Positions 8,360 through 17,293 are shown, numbered from the stretch's first letter. The stretch is 54,208 bases of DNA from Akkermansia muciniphila (GCA_945878585.1 CAMDXQ010000004.1:1-54208); one strand, 5' to 3'. The notes: generated by a model not told the origin, from the letters alone. Numbers and translations are program-made.

Positions 8360-9042
8360 ACACGCCCGATCACGCCTCGCGGATCCGCACTCTTTTCGGC
8401 GATCTCGCACCCTCCTACGACCGCTTCAACCGCCTATTTAGCCTCGGCCTCGATGTCGGCTGGCGAAAGAAGCTTGTCGCCTCCCTCGCCCCTCTATCTC
8501 CCAAAAAAATCCTCGATCTGGCCTGTGGCTCGGGCGACGTCAGTCTGCTTCTTCAAAAAGAATTCCCCTTAGCCGAGGTGATCGCCCTGGATTTCTGCCG
8601 GCCTCTACTCGATCAGGCAAAAGCCCGGGGGGTAAAACAAACCGTGGATGGCGATGCCCTCAACCTCCCCTTCCCGAATCAATGGATGGATGCCGTCACT
8701 CTCGCCTTCGGACTGCGTAACTTTGCCGACCGCCCCAAGGGGCTTGCGGAAATCCACCGGGTCCTTCAACCAGGCGGGGTCTTTGCCTTGCTGGAATTCA
8801 GTCCTCCCCCCTTCCCATGGAAATTCTTTTGGGACTTTTACCTGTTTCATTTCATGCCCTGCGTCGCCCAACTTCTCAGCCGCCAAGGCGACTCCTTTCG
8901 CTACCTCGCCCGTAGCATCTCGGAATTCCCCGCCCCTTCCGACCTCTACCACGAACTCCACGAAGCTGGGCTTAAACTTCTCTTTACGCGCTCGATGTCC
9001 CTCGGATTGGTCAGACTGACTGTCTGCAGAAAACTTCCTTAA
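8356..9042 (+). CDS. menG: UbiE/MenG-type quinone C-methyltransferase, apparent CTG start
   Basis: This SAM-dependent enzyme makes the last C-methylation of menaquinone (or ubiquinone). DLACGSGD at residues 54-61 binds SAM, and the second half carries NLPFP, LAFGLRNFADR and HRVLQPGG, all diagnostic of UbiE/MenG. The family N-terminus (FGDLAPSYDRFNRLFSLGLD) is plainly encoded from about 8395, but no ATG, GTG or TTG occurs in frame between the stop at 8263 and 8578, which would cut off the SAM site. CTG at 8356 overlaps the clpC stop as CTGA, exactly like the ATGA junctions elsewhere here, and gives 228 residues, the normal length. Which quinone is used cannot be decided. No Shine-Dalgarno is visible, so expression would rely on coupling to clpC. 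Confidence 0.88.
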   Translation: MNTPDHASRIRTLFGDLAPSYDRFNRLFSLGLDVGWRKKLVASLAPLSPKKILDLACGSGDVSLLLQKEFPLAEVIALDFCRPLLDQAKARGVKQTVDGDALNLPFPNQWMDAVTLAFGLRNFADRPKGLAEIHRVLQPGGVFALLEFSPPPFPWKFFWDFYLFHFMPCVAQLLSRQGDSFRYLARSISEFPAPSDLYHELHEAGLKLLFTRSMSLGLVRLTVCRKLP

Positions 9043-9101
9043 TCCCCGCTCCGCAGACTTTGAATTTTTACCTCCTCGCCTCGCTTTGGAGGTAAGGGGA
9101 T
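9042..9101. repeat. Copy 1 of a tRNA-Ala 3'-end duplication
   Basis: About 60 bases here repeat at 9137-9196 with an offset of 95 and about four mismatches. The repeat contains the T-arm start, the 3' acceptor strand and the trailer of the tRNA-Ala gene. In this copy the match ends inside the T loop (ggattgatcccc instead of ggattcgaacccc), so it is a remnant without tRNA function. Confidence 0.85.
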
Positions 9102-9136
9102 TGATCCCCTTCAGACCCACCCCAGATCCATCCTAG

Positions 9137-9196
9137 ATTCCCGCTCTGCGGACTTTGAATTTTTACCTCCTCGCTTCGCTTTGGAGGTAAGGGGAT
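9137..9196. repeat. Copy 2 of the tRNA-Ala 3'-end duplication (intact gene side)
   Basis: This copy runs into the intact tRNA gene. It includes a near-palindrome on each side of the tRNA 3' end: on the - strand TACCTCC, twelve bases, GGAGGTA. The second arm imitates the 5' acceptor strand of the tRNA (GGGGGTA), so the trailer could pair with the 3' acceptor strand before processing. Copy 1 keeps the same arrangement. Confidence 0.85.
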
Positions 9197-9254
9197 TCGA
9201 ACCCCTGACCTTCTCATTGCGAACGAGACGCTCTACCAACTGAGCTATACCCCC
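9182..9254 (-). tRNA. tRNA-Ala, anticodon CGC
   Basis: A 73-base cloverleaf on the - strand. The acceptor stem pairs GGGGGTA with TACCTCC (one G-U), the D arm is GCTC-AGTTGGTA-GAGC, the anticodon arm TCTCG-TTCGCAA-TGAGA places CGC at positions 34-36, and the T arm is AGGGG-TTCGAAT-CCCCT. The discriminator is A and CCA is not encoded. It reads the alanine codon GCG. It lies 56 bases downstream of rpoD and has its own promoter candidate. Confidence 0.96.
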
Positions 9255-9263
9255 AATGAAAAG

Positions 9264-9292
9264 ACTTTAATACTCAGCACTCCCCATTTCAA
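9264..9292 (-). promoter_or_regulatory. Candidate promoter of tRNA-Ala
   Basis: On the - strand TTGAAA (9292-9287) and TAAAGT (9269-9264) are 17 bases apart. The -10 box ends nine bases before the mature tRNA 5' end, so a primary transcript would have almost no leader. Spacing and box quality resemble the mcsB promoter. Confidence 0.5.
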
Positions 9293-9310
9293 CCCCCCCA
9301 ACCCCAAGAA

Positions 9311-11161
9311 CTACAACTGATGTTCGTTCTCTAAAAATCCACGCAGATGCCGGATCCGCGTCGGATGCCGCATCTTCCGCAAAGCCTTGGCCTCGATCTG
9401 ACGAATACGTTCCCGGGTCACCTTGAACTGGCGCCCCACCTCTTCCAGTGTTCGGGAATATCCGTCCACCAGACCGAACCGCTGCTCCAATACCGCCCGT
9501 TCCCGGTCGGTCAGACTGTCCAACACATCCTTGATCTTCTCTTTCAACATCGAGTAGGCCGTCATGTCAGATGGGTTTTCGGCGCTCTTGTCCTCGATGA
9601 AATCCCCAAAGGTCGTATCGTCGCTATCTCCCACCTGCGCCTGCAGCGAAATCGGTTGCTGGGCCATCTTGAGAACCGCCCGCACCCGTTCCACCGGCAT
9701 CCCTGTCTCGTCCGCTACCTCTTCCGGAGTCGGTTCCCGACCAAACTCCTGCACCAACTGCTTCTGCACACGCATCAGCTTGTTGATGGTCTCGATCATG
9801 TGAACCGGGATACGAATCGTCCGGGCCTGATCCGCAATGCTCCGTGTGATCGCTTGACGGATCCACCACGTGGCATAAGTCGAAAACTTGTAGCCTCGCC
9901 GATACTCAAACTTCTCCACCGCCTTCATCAAGCCCATGTTTCCCTCTTGAATCAGGTCAAGGAACGAAAGTCCGCGATTCGTGTACTTCTTCGCAATCGA
10001 AATGACCAACCGCAAGTTCGCCTCCACCATCTCCGTCTTGGCCCGCATCGCTTTCCGTACCCACTCCCGCAAATCCCGGTGGTGAGTGAAAAATTCATCC
10101 CGAGTTAGCCGCGACCCGTGCTCGATTTCCTCAATCTCCTCTTTCAGGGCCTTCTTCCGGCTTTCCTGCTGCCGACTCCTGGACTTCGATTTGTGAATCG
10201 ACTCCAACTCTGCTGTCTTATCCTGTAACTGGCGGTGAATGTTGTCCGCTACGGCAATAAACTCCTCCAACACTTTCTGCTTAAAGAAAAATTTAACAAA
10301 AAGCTTTTCTGCGGCTTCCTGCTGTTTGGACAATTCTTTCAGGACTCGGCTTTTCGCGAGTGCAGATTTTGCCTCAAACATCCGGGCGTATACTTTGTGG
10401 GACTTTTCGTGAACGGAGTGGAGTTGCTTGACCAGCGTTTTCAACGCCGTCATGTATTTTTCACGCCCCTCTATTTTTTTGTCCTGAATCACCCGGTCGA
10501 ATCGCTCACGGGAATTGAGAAGCTTTTCCCCAAGGGAAATATATTCCTTCGCGATAAATCCGAACTTGTGCAAATGCAGAACCGCTCCGATGTCCGACTC
10601 CTCGATTCTCTTGGAAATCTCCACTTCCTGTTCCCGGGTCAACAGAGGAACCTGCCCCATCTGACGCAGATACATCCGGACGGGATCATCCAGAATATCT
10701 AGCTTTTCGGGCTTCTCGTCAGTGACCACAGCCTCGCTGCCATCCTCTTCCCGCGCCGGCTTTTTATACCGGTCAACTTCACTCGACTCGATCACGTCGA
10801 TTTCGAAATTACGCAAGAAAATCAGAACCGCTTCTACCTGCTCCGGCTTTGTCACCGTCTCCGGCAACGCCTCGTGCAAATCGTCGTAGGTCAGGTACCC
10901 CTGCTCCCGAGCCAGCTTGATCAGTTCCCGCAGGCGCTCCTGTTTTTCAGCGCTCTGCGCCCAGATTCCCAGCCCATTGTTCTCCGCCGTTGGGGTGGAA
11001 TCGTTACCATTCAAAGCTTCCTTGGCCTCCACCTCCGCCGCAGCCAAATCGGCCTCCGACGGTTCTTCCGACATCACGGGCGGTTCTTCTGCCTTCACCT
11101 TCGCCCTAGAAGCGCTCAGTTTCGGTGCTTTGATCGACTTGCTTTTTGCTACTTTTTTCAC
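9311..11161 (-). CDS. rpoD: RNA polymerase primary sigma factor RpoD
   Basis: 616 residues, the housekeeping sigma-70. An acidic, Ala/Glu-rich leader precedes region 1.1 (about 70-130), region 1.2 begins at [16 protein letters not shown], and a non-conserved coiled-coil insert of about 160 residues stands between 1.2 and 2. Region 2 has the [20 protein letters not shown] stretch near residue 425 that melts and reads the -10 box. Region 4 ends with the helix-turn-helix [20 protein letters not shown] for the -35 box. GTG at 11161 is the start. It follows dnaG by 46 bases, the classic primase-sigma pair of the macromolecular-synthesis operon; rpsU is absent from this pair. Confidence 0.97.
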   Translation of the reverse strand: MKKVAKSKSIKAPKLSASRAKVKAEEPPVMSEEPSEADLAAAEVEAKEALNGNDSTPTAENNGLGIWAQSAEKQERLRELIKLAREQGYLTYDDLHEALPETVTKPEQVEAVLIFLRNFEIDVIESSEVDRYKKPAREEDGSEAVVTDEKPEKLDILDDPVRMYLRQMGQVPLLTREQEVEISKRIEESDIGAVLHLHKFGFIAKEYISLGEKLLNSRERFDRVIQDKKIEGREKYMTALKTLVKQLHSVHEKSHKVYARMFEAKSALAKSRVLKELSKQQEAAEKLFVKFFFKQKVLEEFIAVADNIHRQLQDKTAELESIHKSKSRSRQQESRKKALKEEIEEIEHGSRLTRDEFFTHHRDLREWVRKAMRAKTEMVEANLRLVISIAKKYTNRGLSFLDLIQEGNMGLMKAVEKFEYRRGYKFSTYATWWIRQAITRSIADQARTIRIPVHMIETINKLMRVQKQLVQEFGREPTPEEVADETGMPVERVRAVLKMAQQPISLQAQVGDSDDTTFGDFIEDKSAENPSDMTAYSMLKEKIKDVLDSLTDRERAVLEQRFGLVDGYSRTLEEVGRQFKVTRERIRQIEAKALRKMRHPTRIRHLRGFLENEHQL

Positions 11162-11207
11162 TCGTTTGTCAGGGGATCAGTCTTCGTTTTAGGCATAAGG
11201 GCAAACA

Positions 11208-13064
11208 TTAAGCATTAGCTTTCACTGCCCCTGCTGTCAAACGCGCCCTTTTCCTAAGCAGTTCCCCCTGCTGGCGAAGGACTTCCACCGCGTCGGGATC
11301 TCCCGCCGGCATAGCCCGAAGTTTTGCCGATAACCTTTCCGCCTCCCGCCTTAAATAATCCCCCTCCAGCCTCCCCCCAAGACCCTCCAATGCCTTGTCC
11401 CAATCCTCTTCTTGCGACTTCTCCCACACCCCGGCTTCCAAGCCCGTCAAAAAATCCTGCTCCTCAGCCAACAGTTGCGGCAAAAGATCCCCCAAGCCCG
11501 TCCATAAATCGTTTCGGGATAAATCCCGAATCTTCAAATAGAGCTCCTCCCCGCCGAGATTTTTCAACCACAACTCATCCACCCGTCGCTCCATTTCTGG
11601 AAATTTTGAGGGCTGTCCCAACACCAGAAGAAAAAGTTCCCGCATCACCGGATGTACTTCCAAAGGTTTCGCGATCTGGATTCCCGGAGGCTCTTGTCGC
11701 TCACTCCGGACGGCGATCTTGGCCGCTACTCCCCGTGCCTTTTCCACTTCGTCCATCACTAGATTTTCTCCCAACCCAAGCCGAGAGGCCGCCCTCGCCA
11801 CCAAGCCCGTACGACTGACCGCACTTTCCACCATCCCCAACAGCTTGGCCACCGCCTCCACCACCCTCCTTCTTCCCGCAGGGGTTTCTCCCTCCTGCTT
11901 CGTCTGCCAGTCCACATAGAAATCTAAAAAGTCCACCGCCGCCTCCAGCTTTTCACGAAACGCCTCCGCCCCGCCCCGCCGAATCAAAGAATCCGGATCA
12001 TCCCCCGCTGGCAAACGCACGACCTTCACCCCCAACTCTGCTTTTGCCACCCCCCCCCAACCCTGCCCCCCTTCCAACAAAATCCCTCCCAACCTCCCCG
12101 CCGCCCGATCCCCCGCAACGTCCGCATCCAGACAAATCACAATCTCTTTTGCAAAACGCCCAATCAATTTCGCATGCTCCTCCGTAAATCCCGTGCCCAA
12201 CGGCGCCACCGCCTCCAAAAACCCTGCCGCCTGAGCCCGTAACACATCCAACTGCCCCTCACAAACAATGGCTCTTCCCTCCTCAGCCATCGCCCTTCGC
12301 GCACGATCGAATCCAAACAGTACCCGCCCTTTTTTGAAAATTACTGTTTCGGGCGAATTCACATACTTCGGCTCCTCCGGTCCCGCACCCGACAAAACCC
12401 GCCCACTAAATGCAATCACCCGACCCCCTTCATCCAGAATCGGGAACATCAGCCGATTCCGAAACCGGTCATACACCCGGCCCGACTGCGCGCGAAGTGC
12501 CACTCCAGAAGCAATCATCTCCTCCTCTGTAAAACCACTCTTCTTTCCCCAATCCAAAGTTGCCGTCCAAGCCGCAGGGGCATACCCCAAGCCAAATCGT
12601 GCAATCCATTCGAGGGGAATTTCACGCTCCTTCAAATAGGCCCGTGCGGCCTCCGCAGACGGATCCTTCGCCAACAGATCCCGCCAATGAATCGCAAGGG
12701 ATGCGTGAATCTGCCTCAACCTCTCCCGCTCCGCTCCACTTCCCCCATCTCCCCCTCCTCCACCTCCCGCTTCCTCCTCCAGATGCACTCCCGCTCGCTC
12801 TGCCAACCGCCGCACTGCCGCCGGAAAATCCAATCCCTCCGTCATCATCAAAAAACGAAAAACATCCCCTCCCGTCCCCGTGCTGAAGCATTTGAAGAAC
12901 TGCTTGTCAGGATGAACGTAGAAAGAGGGGGTCTTTTCCTTCTTAAACGGACTCAGCCCCCGAAAATTGCTCCCGACCCGTTTGAGTTGAACCACCGCTC
13001 CCGCCACCTCCACCAGATCACTCGCCCTTCTTACCCTTTCAATCGTTTCGGCAGAAAACCCCAT
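11208..13064 (-). CDS. dnaG: DNA primase DnaG with a degenerate zinc-binding site
   Basis: The replicative primase that lays RNA primers on the lagging strand. ATG at 13064 has GGAG six bases ahead and gives the normal N-terminus MGFSAETIERVRRASDLV; an in-frame start 12 codons upstream is less likely. The N-terminal domain keeps its framework (FRGLSPFKKEKTPSF, FFKCFSTGTGGDV) but the four zinc ligands of E. coli (C40, H43, C61, C64) read S38, K41, C59 and T62. A glycine tract follows at about 94. The catalytic TOPRIM core is intact: EGQLDVL with its glutamate, and CLDADVAGDRAA with the D-x-D metal pair. The C-terminal helicase-binding part is divergent. 618 residues, operon with rpoD. Confidence 0.95.
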   Translation of the reverse strand: MGFSAETIERVRRASDLVEVAGAVVQLKRVGSNFRGLSPFKKEKTPSFYVHPDKQFFKCFSTGTGGDVFRFLMMTEGLDFPAAVRRLAERAGVHLEEEAGGGGGGDGGSGAERERLRQIHASLAIHWRDLLAKDPSAEAARAYLKEREIPLEWIARFGLGYAPAAWTATLDWGKKSGFTEEEMIASGVALRAQSGRVYDRFRNRLMFPILDEGGRVIAFSGRVLSGAGPEEPKYVNSPETVIFKKGRVLFGFDRARRAMAEEGRAIVCEGQLDVLRAQAAGFLEAVAPLGTGFTEEHAKLIGRFAKEIVICLDADVAGDRAAGRLGGILLEGGQGWGGVAKAELGVKVVRLPAGDDPDSLIRRGGAEAFREKLEAAVDFLDFYVDWQTKQEGETPAGRRRVVEAVAKLLGMVESAVSRTGLVARAASRLGLGENLVMDEVEKARGVAAKIAVRSERQEPPGIQIAKPLEVHPVMRELFLLVLGQPSKFPEMERRVDELWLKNLGGEELYLKIRDLSRNDLWTGLGDLLPQLLAEEQDFLTGLEAGVWEKSQEEDWDKALEGLGGRLEGDYLRREAERLSAKLRAMPAGDPDAVEVLRQQGELLRKRARLTAGAVKANA

Positions 13065-13152
13065 ATATCTCCGTTTTCTCTCCTCCCTGCCAGCCCGCAA
13101 GCCTTTCCCCCCAGTTGCTCAACCCCCCACTTTCCTGCATCTTAATAACTTC

Positions 13153-14322
13153 ATGTCCCCCATTTCCCTCCATTCCACCCCTATCGCCACTCGGCCGCCT
13201 TCGTCTTCCCTCCCCCGCCTTCTTACAACCCTTCTTCTTTTTGCAACCCCTCATCTTCTGCCCGTCCATCACCTTCCGGCAGCCGATGCTCCAAAATCCC
13301 GCGTTGCCATGATTGAAGACCCGTCCCTCCTGACGAATTTTGATCCCAAACCCGACCGGATAAAAACAGCCGTCGCCTCTCTCCTCACCACCCTCACAGG
13401 AAAAACCACCTCCTCTGAAGCCTGGAAGGAGCTCGGCATCCAACCCTCCGATTCAGTCGCCGTTAAAGTTACTGCCCGAGGTGACCCCCGCACAGGGACT
13501 CGCCGCGAACTGGCCGATGCCGTGACTGCTAGCCTCATCGCGGCAGGCGTGAAGCCCGACCAGATCACCCTTTGGGATAAGCGTGAGGTCGACATGACGA
13601 AATCCGGATATCCTGCTCGTCAGACTCCCGGACAAGTCCAAGTCCGCGCCGTCATCGCCTCAGCCGCCTCCGATATTCCAGGTCTCGGCTTCGATCCTGA
13701 TTCCACCCCCTACTTTAATCCCACCATGGGCCAGCTCATCTATGGAGATCTAAAATTCCAGCCCTCCCTGATGGACGGCCTGCCCCTGAGTTCAGGGGGA
13801 TCCGGATCGAACTCTGACAAAATTCCCTACTGGTCCTACTTCACTAAGCTGATTACCCCCAAAGAGGTAAAAGTGGTCAACCTTGGCTCCATGACCAGCG
13901 ATCCGGACGTTGGAATCTACGGATGTTGCATTTCCCTCGCCCTTGGTAGCGTCGACAACTCTCGTCGCCTCCTCAAACCGAACGCCGATCAAGACACCAC
14001 CGTAGGCGAAATTCTCATGAGCGATCCGCTCCTGAAACCCAAAACTGTCCTCCATATCTCCGATGGCCTGATTTTAAAATTTGCCGGAGGAAAGGAATTC
14101 GATGCGAACTACTCCTCCACCCCGGGGCTTCTGCTCGCCTCCACCGATCCCGTAGCTCTCGATCTGCTCGCTTTGGCACGGTTCGAAAAAATGAGACTGA
14201 ACCCCGGCGTTGGCATTCCGCCGATTCCCAAAATTGGAAATGTCCCCCATCTGGCGGGTGCTGCCTTAGTGGGAGCGGGAGTTGGGGACTTGCAGAAGAT
14301 CGAAATCCTCCCCGCCCAATAA
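13153..14322 (+). CDS. Secreted DUF362-domain protein
   Basis: 389 residues. A basic, proline-rich N-terminus and a hydrophobic run (LLTTLLLFATPHLLPV) look like a signal peptide ending near residue 45. The mature part has the DUF362 pattern: VAVKVTARGDPRTGTRRELADAV in the first half, a following IAAGV-x-I-x-LWDK segment, and LLASTDPVALD towards the end. DUF362 proteins are often fused to or neighbours of ferredoxin-like domains, but no Cys cluster is present here. The role of the family is unsettled. It lies in the gap between dnaG and ndk on the opposite strand from both, and no Shine-Dalgarno precedes the ATG, so the start is uncertain by some codons. Confidence 0.78.
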   Translation: MSPISLHSTPIATRPPSSSLPRLLTTLLLFATPHLLPVHHLPAADAPKSRVAMIEDPSLLTNFDPKPDRIKTAVASLLTTLTGKTTSSEAWKELGIQPSDSVAVKVTARGDPRTGTRRELADAVTASLIAAGVKPDQITLWDKREVDMTKSGYPARQTPGQVQVRAVIASAASDIPGLGFDPDSTPYFNPTMGQLIYGDLKFQPSLMDGLPLSSGGSGSNSDKIPYWSYFTKLITPKEVKVVNLGSMTSDPDVGIYGCCISLALGSVDNSRRLLKPNADQDTTVGEILMSDPLLKPKTVLHISDGLILKFAGGKEFDANYSSTPGLLLASTDPVALDLLALARFEKMRLNPGVGIPPIPKIGNVPHLAGAALVGAGVGDLQKIEILPAQ

Positions 14323-14341
14323 AAATCTCTTCGAGGGCTGG

Positions 14342-14767
14342 CTACACCTTGGGGTCGGTCGACCCGAAAAACCTTCGTAGCTCCGCTTGCGCCGTTTCAG
14401 CGGAATCTGAGGCATGCAGAACGTTGTGCATCTTGTCTTTGCCTAAGTCCCCACGAATCGTTCCCTTTGGCGCCTTGGTGCTGTCGGTCGGACCAAGGAG
14501 ATCCCTTACTTTTGAAATCGCACTCTCTCCAGCCAATGCCACGGCCACGACGGGCCCCGACGACATAAACTTCTCAATTTCCGGAAAAAACGGCAGAGAA
14601 GCTAGATGGGCATAGTGTTCCTTAAGCAAGGGCCCATCCAAACGAAGCATCCGGCAGTTGAGGATCTTCAACCCGTTTTTCTCCAGGCGATGCAGCACTT
14701 CCCCTGTCAGACCCTCCTCGACGGCATCTGGTTTCACTAAAATCAACGTTGTTTCATGGTTTTTCAT
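14342..14767 (-). CDS. ndk: Nucleoside diphosphate kinase
   Basis: Transfers the gamma phosphate of ATP to nucleoside diphosphates. ATG at 14767 has AGAGGA just upstream and gives MKNHETTLILVKPDAV, the standard N-terminus; the longer frame should not be used. The phosphorylated histidine is H118 in NVLHASDS, and the nucleotide-binding GTIRGD segment precedes it. The 141-residue length is normal. It starts one base after the stop of the O-antigen-ligase-like gene and is the last gene of the rpmH-yidC-jag series, so it is probably expressed with the translation and membrane-insertion genes. Confidence 0.96.
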   Translation of the reverse strand: MKNHETTLILVKPDAVEEGLTGEVLHRLEKNGLKILNCRMLRLDGPLLKEHYAHLASLPFFPEIEKFMSSGPVVAVALAGESAISKVRDLLGPTDSTKAPKGTIRGDLGKDKMHNVLHASDSAETAQAELRRFFGSTDPKV

Positions 14768-14768
14768 A

Positions 14769-16766
14769 TTAATCCTCTTTTGGGTTGAACCTCTTAACCT
14801 GCCGAACTCCCCCGCCTTTCGCAATCCGCTCTTTTACCTGAGCCAACATTTCCTTAGCTTCGGCTGTCGAATCTTTTTCCGCTGAGTTTCCGGGACGAAC
14901 ATCGCCAGGCAGCGCAATCGCTTTTTCAAATTCCATCTTCGCACCCTCCAAATCTCCTTTTCGCCAAAGATGGTTGCCATAACTGATGGCAAAAAATTTT
15001 CCGTTCGGCCTCTTCCGCATCCCCATTCGATACAGAACCTCCGCCTCCGAGAACTTCCCCTGCAGATCAAGGACGCTGGCTCGACGGACATAATACACAT
15101 CATCCTTCGGGCTGCGTTCCTCTGCTTTTCGGTACCAAAGGATGGCAGCCTCAGCCAAACGACTCACATTCTCCTTCCTCATCTGTTCGGCCTCCGGCGA
15201 CGCTCCCTGCGGAGAAAAATAGACCTCGATCAGCTTCAACCGATAGGCGTCTCCCAAGGTTTCCGCAAGAACAGGGGACCGCGGGTCCCACCGATCCATC
15301 TCCTGTCCTGCCTTTTCCAGGTTCTCCTCCGAAAGCTTTGCCGCCTCTGCAGCTTTTTCCGGAACCGATCTCCACCCCGCCCAAGTACCCCATCCGCGAA
15401 CAACGGTAACTCCCGCTAGCACGACTGCCAGAATTATGAAAACAATATGGAACATACCCCTTCGAGCGGTTGTGCGCTCAGGCCAAACCACTGCCGTCCC
15501 AATCCCAAGAAGCAGAAAGGAGGAAATGGCCGTCGCAGGAATGTGGTAATTAAAATCCACCAACGCGTGGACCAGCATCAGCGCCGCTACCGCCCAACCC
15601 AATCCCGTGCAGGCATCCGCCTTGGAATCCTTCCCGCGGCTTTTCCCTCGACGCCACAGAAAGATCACCAGATAAATCCAAAACAGGGATACAAAAAAGA
15701 ATCCTACGGCCCCGTAATCACATAGGGTATTGATGTAGTCGTTGTGAGTGAAGACGGCCCGCGTCCCCTTTTTCCAAGGTTCCCACCGCAGATGCTCAAG
15801 ATCGAAACTCGCGGGCCCATGCCCAAACCACGGGGCTTTCTTCCATATCTCCAATCCATTCTGGGCCAGATCGATTCGAAAATCCCCCTCTCCACTCAGC
15901 AACCGCTCCCAACCCTCCCCCTTCTTTCCAATCATATTTTCCCAACGCTTCATGATCTTCTCGTCTCCACGAGCCAACCAAAGAGCCCCCGCAAGTCCTC
16001 CACCCACCAGAGCCAAAATAACGATCCGACCCACCCAGTTCAGCGGTCCCCGACGCAACCAGCGCCCCAGCCAAGTTCCATTCCCCGCCAACCACCCGAC
16101 AAAACTTCCCCGCGAAATCGAAAGCCCAACTCCTACCGCACTCGCCGCCGCACTCCAGCCTGCCAACGCCCGCAAAGGCCAAGCCAGATTCGGCCAAACC
16201 ATCAGCGTCAACGCCGCCAAACTTGCCTGGACCAGATAATTTCCAAAATGGTTCGGACAACCGAAGGTTCCCGACATCCTCGCCTCGTAGTCAGGTCGCT
16301 CCACCATCTCCCAGCCCAAAATGGGGACTGGCCCAATCGGATACGCCCCTTTTCGAAAATGCAGGAACCCGTAAAGCTCCGTTAAAAAAGCGACTGCAAG
16401 AAACCACCCGAGAATCCACGGAACCATCCGACGCCCCCCTAACTGATGACGAACGCTTAGAAAAACCACGCCGTACAAGGAGGCCCAGAGCCACTCCAGT
16501 CGGGCAAAATATTCACACGGAGCCCGCGATACCGCCCAAGCGGCATAACCCAAAAAGAGAAAAACCGGCACATCCATCCAGTCCAAAACTCGGTGACCGC
16601 TCCGCCATCCCTCCACGATTCGAAGAGCAAGACAGACCCAAAGCCCACCCGCTACTAAAAACGCCGGCCCTGCAAATTCCCGCCTTGCACCCCCTAAGTA
16701 CAGCCCGCTTCCAGTGAGAAGAGCAAAAAGAAATACCCATGCAACGACCGCTACCCCCCGACTCAC
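14769..16766 (-). CDS. O-antigen ligase/polymerase-like membrane protein with TPR tail
   Basis: 665 residues. About ten membrane helices fill the first 410 residues. A large extracytoplasmic loop near 340 carries FTHNDYINTLCDYG, the Wzy_C/WaaL type motif with H and Y that in such enzymes joins polysaccharide or glycan from a lipid carrier to its acceptor. A further helix at about 435-455 is followed by a soluble domain with TPR-like repeats (about 510-640). Such ligase-TPR fusions occur in PilO/PglL-type protein glycosylation enzymes as well as in polysaccharide ligases, so the acceptor is open. The start is GTG. It sits between jag and ndk, an unusual place for an envelope glycan gene. Confidence 0.8.
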   Translation of the reverse strand: MSRGVAVVAWVFLFALLTGSGLYLGGARREFAGPAFLVAGGLWVCLALRIVEGWRSGHRVLDWMDVPVFLFLGYAAWAVSRAPCEYFARLEWLWASLYGVVFLSVRHQLGGRRMVPWILGWFLAVAFLTELYGFLHFRKGAYPIGPVPILGWEMVERPDYEARMSGTFGCPNHFGNYLVQASLAALTLMVWPNLAWPLRALAGWSAAASAVGVGLSISRGSFVGWLAGNGTWLGRWLRRGPLNWVGRIVILALVGGGLAGALWLARGDEKIMKRWENMIGKKGEGWERLLSGEGDFRIDLAQNGLEIWKKAPWFGHGPASFDLEHLRWEPWKKGTRAVFTHNDYINTLCDYGAVGFFFVSLFWIYLVIFLWRRGKSRGKDSKADACTGLGWAVAALMLVHALVDFNYHIPATAISSFLLLGIGTAVVWPERTTARRGMFHIVFIILAVVLAGVTVVRGWGTWAGWRSVPEKAAEAAKLSEENLEKAGQEMDRWDPRSPVLAETLGDAYRLKLIEVYFSPQGASPEAEQMRKENVSRLAEAAILWYRKAEERSPKDDVYYVRRASVLDLQGKFSEAEVLYRMGMRKRPNGKFFAISYGNHLWRKGDLEGAKMEFEKAIALPGDVRPGNSAEKDSTAEAKEMLAQVKERIAKGGGVRQVKRFNPKED

Positions 16767-16825
16767 CCACGATTCCCGGGGCGAGGACCCTCCCTCCCCG
16801 TTCTTGTGAAATCCACTGCTCAGGC

Positions 16826-17293
16826 TTAGGCCGGCCGACGCGGACGAACCCGAATCCGTTTCAAACGGGACGGGCTCTCCGGACTCACCGTCTCCACTTG
16901 CGGGTCATCTCGGAAAGCTTGATGGATGATCCTGCGTTCGTAGGCGTTCATCGGTGGCAACTCCACCGTTTCCCCGGACGTACGCACCCGCTCGACCATC
17001 TCGCGGATTTCCGCCAGCAACCCCGCCTCCTGCTCCTTGCGGAAGTTTTCCACGTCCACAATCACCCGAGCCGATGACTCATCCCCTCGAGCCAACATTC
17101 GATTCAATAAAAACTGCAGATCATCCACCGTCTCCCCCTCCCGACCAATCAGACGGGATGGATTTTGCATACGGACGTGCAAAACCGAGTCCTCTCCCCG
17201 CTTCTCCTCCTCCAAAGTGAAGGCAAAGCCCAAGTGACCAAGCATGTTTTCCAACAGCTCCTTGGCTCCCTTCGGGGATGCCCCCGCGCTCAT
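16826..17293 (-). CDS. jag: Jag/KhpB-type RNA-binding protein (KH and R3H domains)
   Basis: 155 residues. A KH-like domain (about 45-105) contains NPSRLIGREGETVDDLQFLLNRML with the I-G-x-x-G loop, and an R3H domain follows (R-x3-H as RRIIHQAF, then VETVSPE). The short N-terminal part lacks the separate Jag-N domain seen in Firmicutes. Jag/KhpB proteins bind RNA and influence cell division and envelope genes, and their gene stands next to yidC in most bacteria. ATG at 17293 overlaps the yidC stop as ATGA, which decides the start over one four codons upstream. Confidence 0.92.
   Translation of the reverse strand: MSAGASPKGAKELLENMLGHLGFAFTLEEEKRGEDSVLHVRMQNPSRLIGREGETVDDLQFLLNRMLARGDESSARVIVDVENFRKEQEAGLLAEIREMVERVRTSGETVELPPMNAYERRIIHQAFRDDPQVETVSPESPSRLKRIRVRPRRPA

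Noticed and set aside
9042-9200. Integration site of a genomic island at tRNA-Ala
   Set aside because: The direct repeats enclose only 35 bases and no integrase is present, so there is a scar or local duplication at most.
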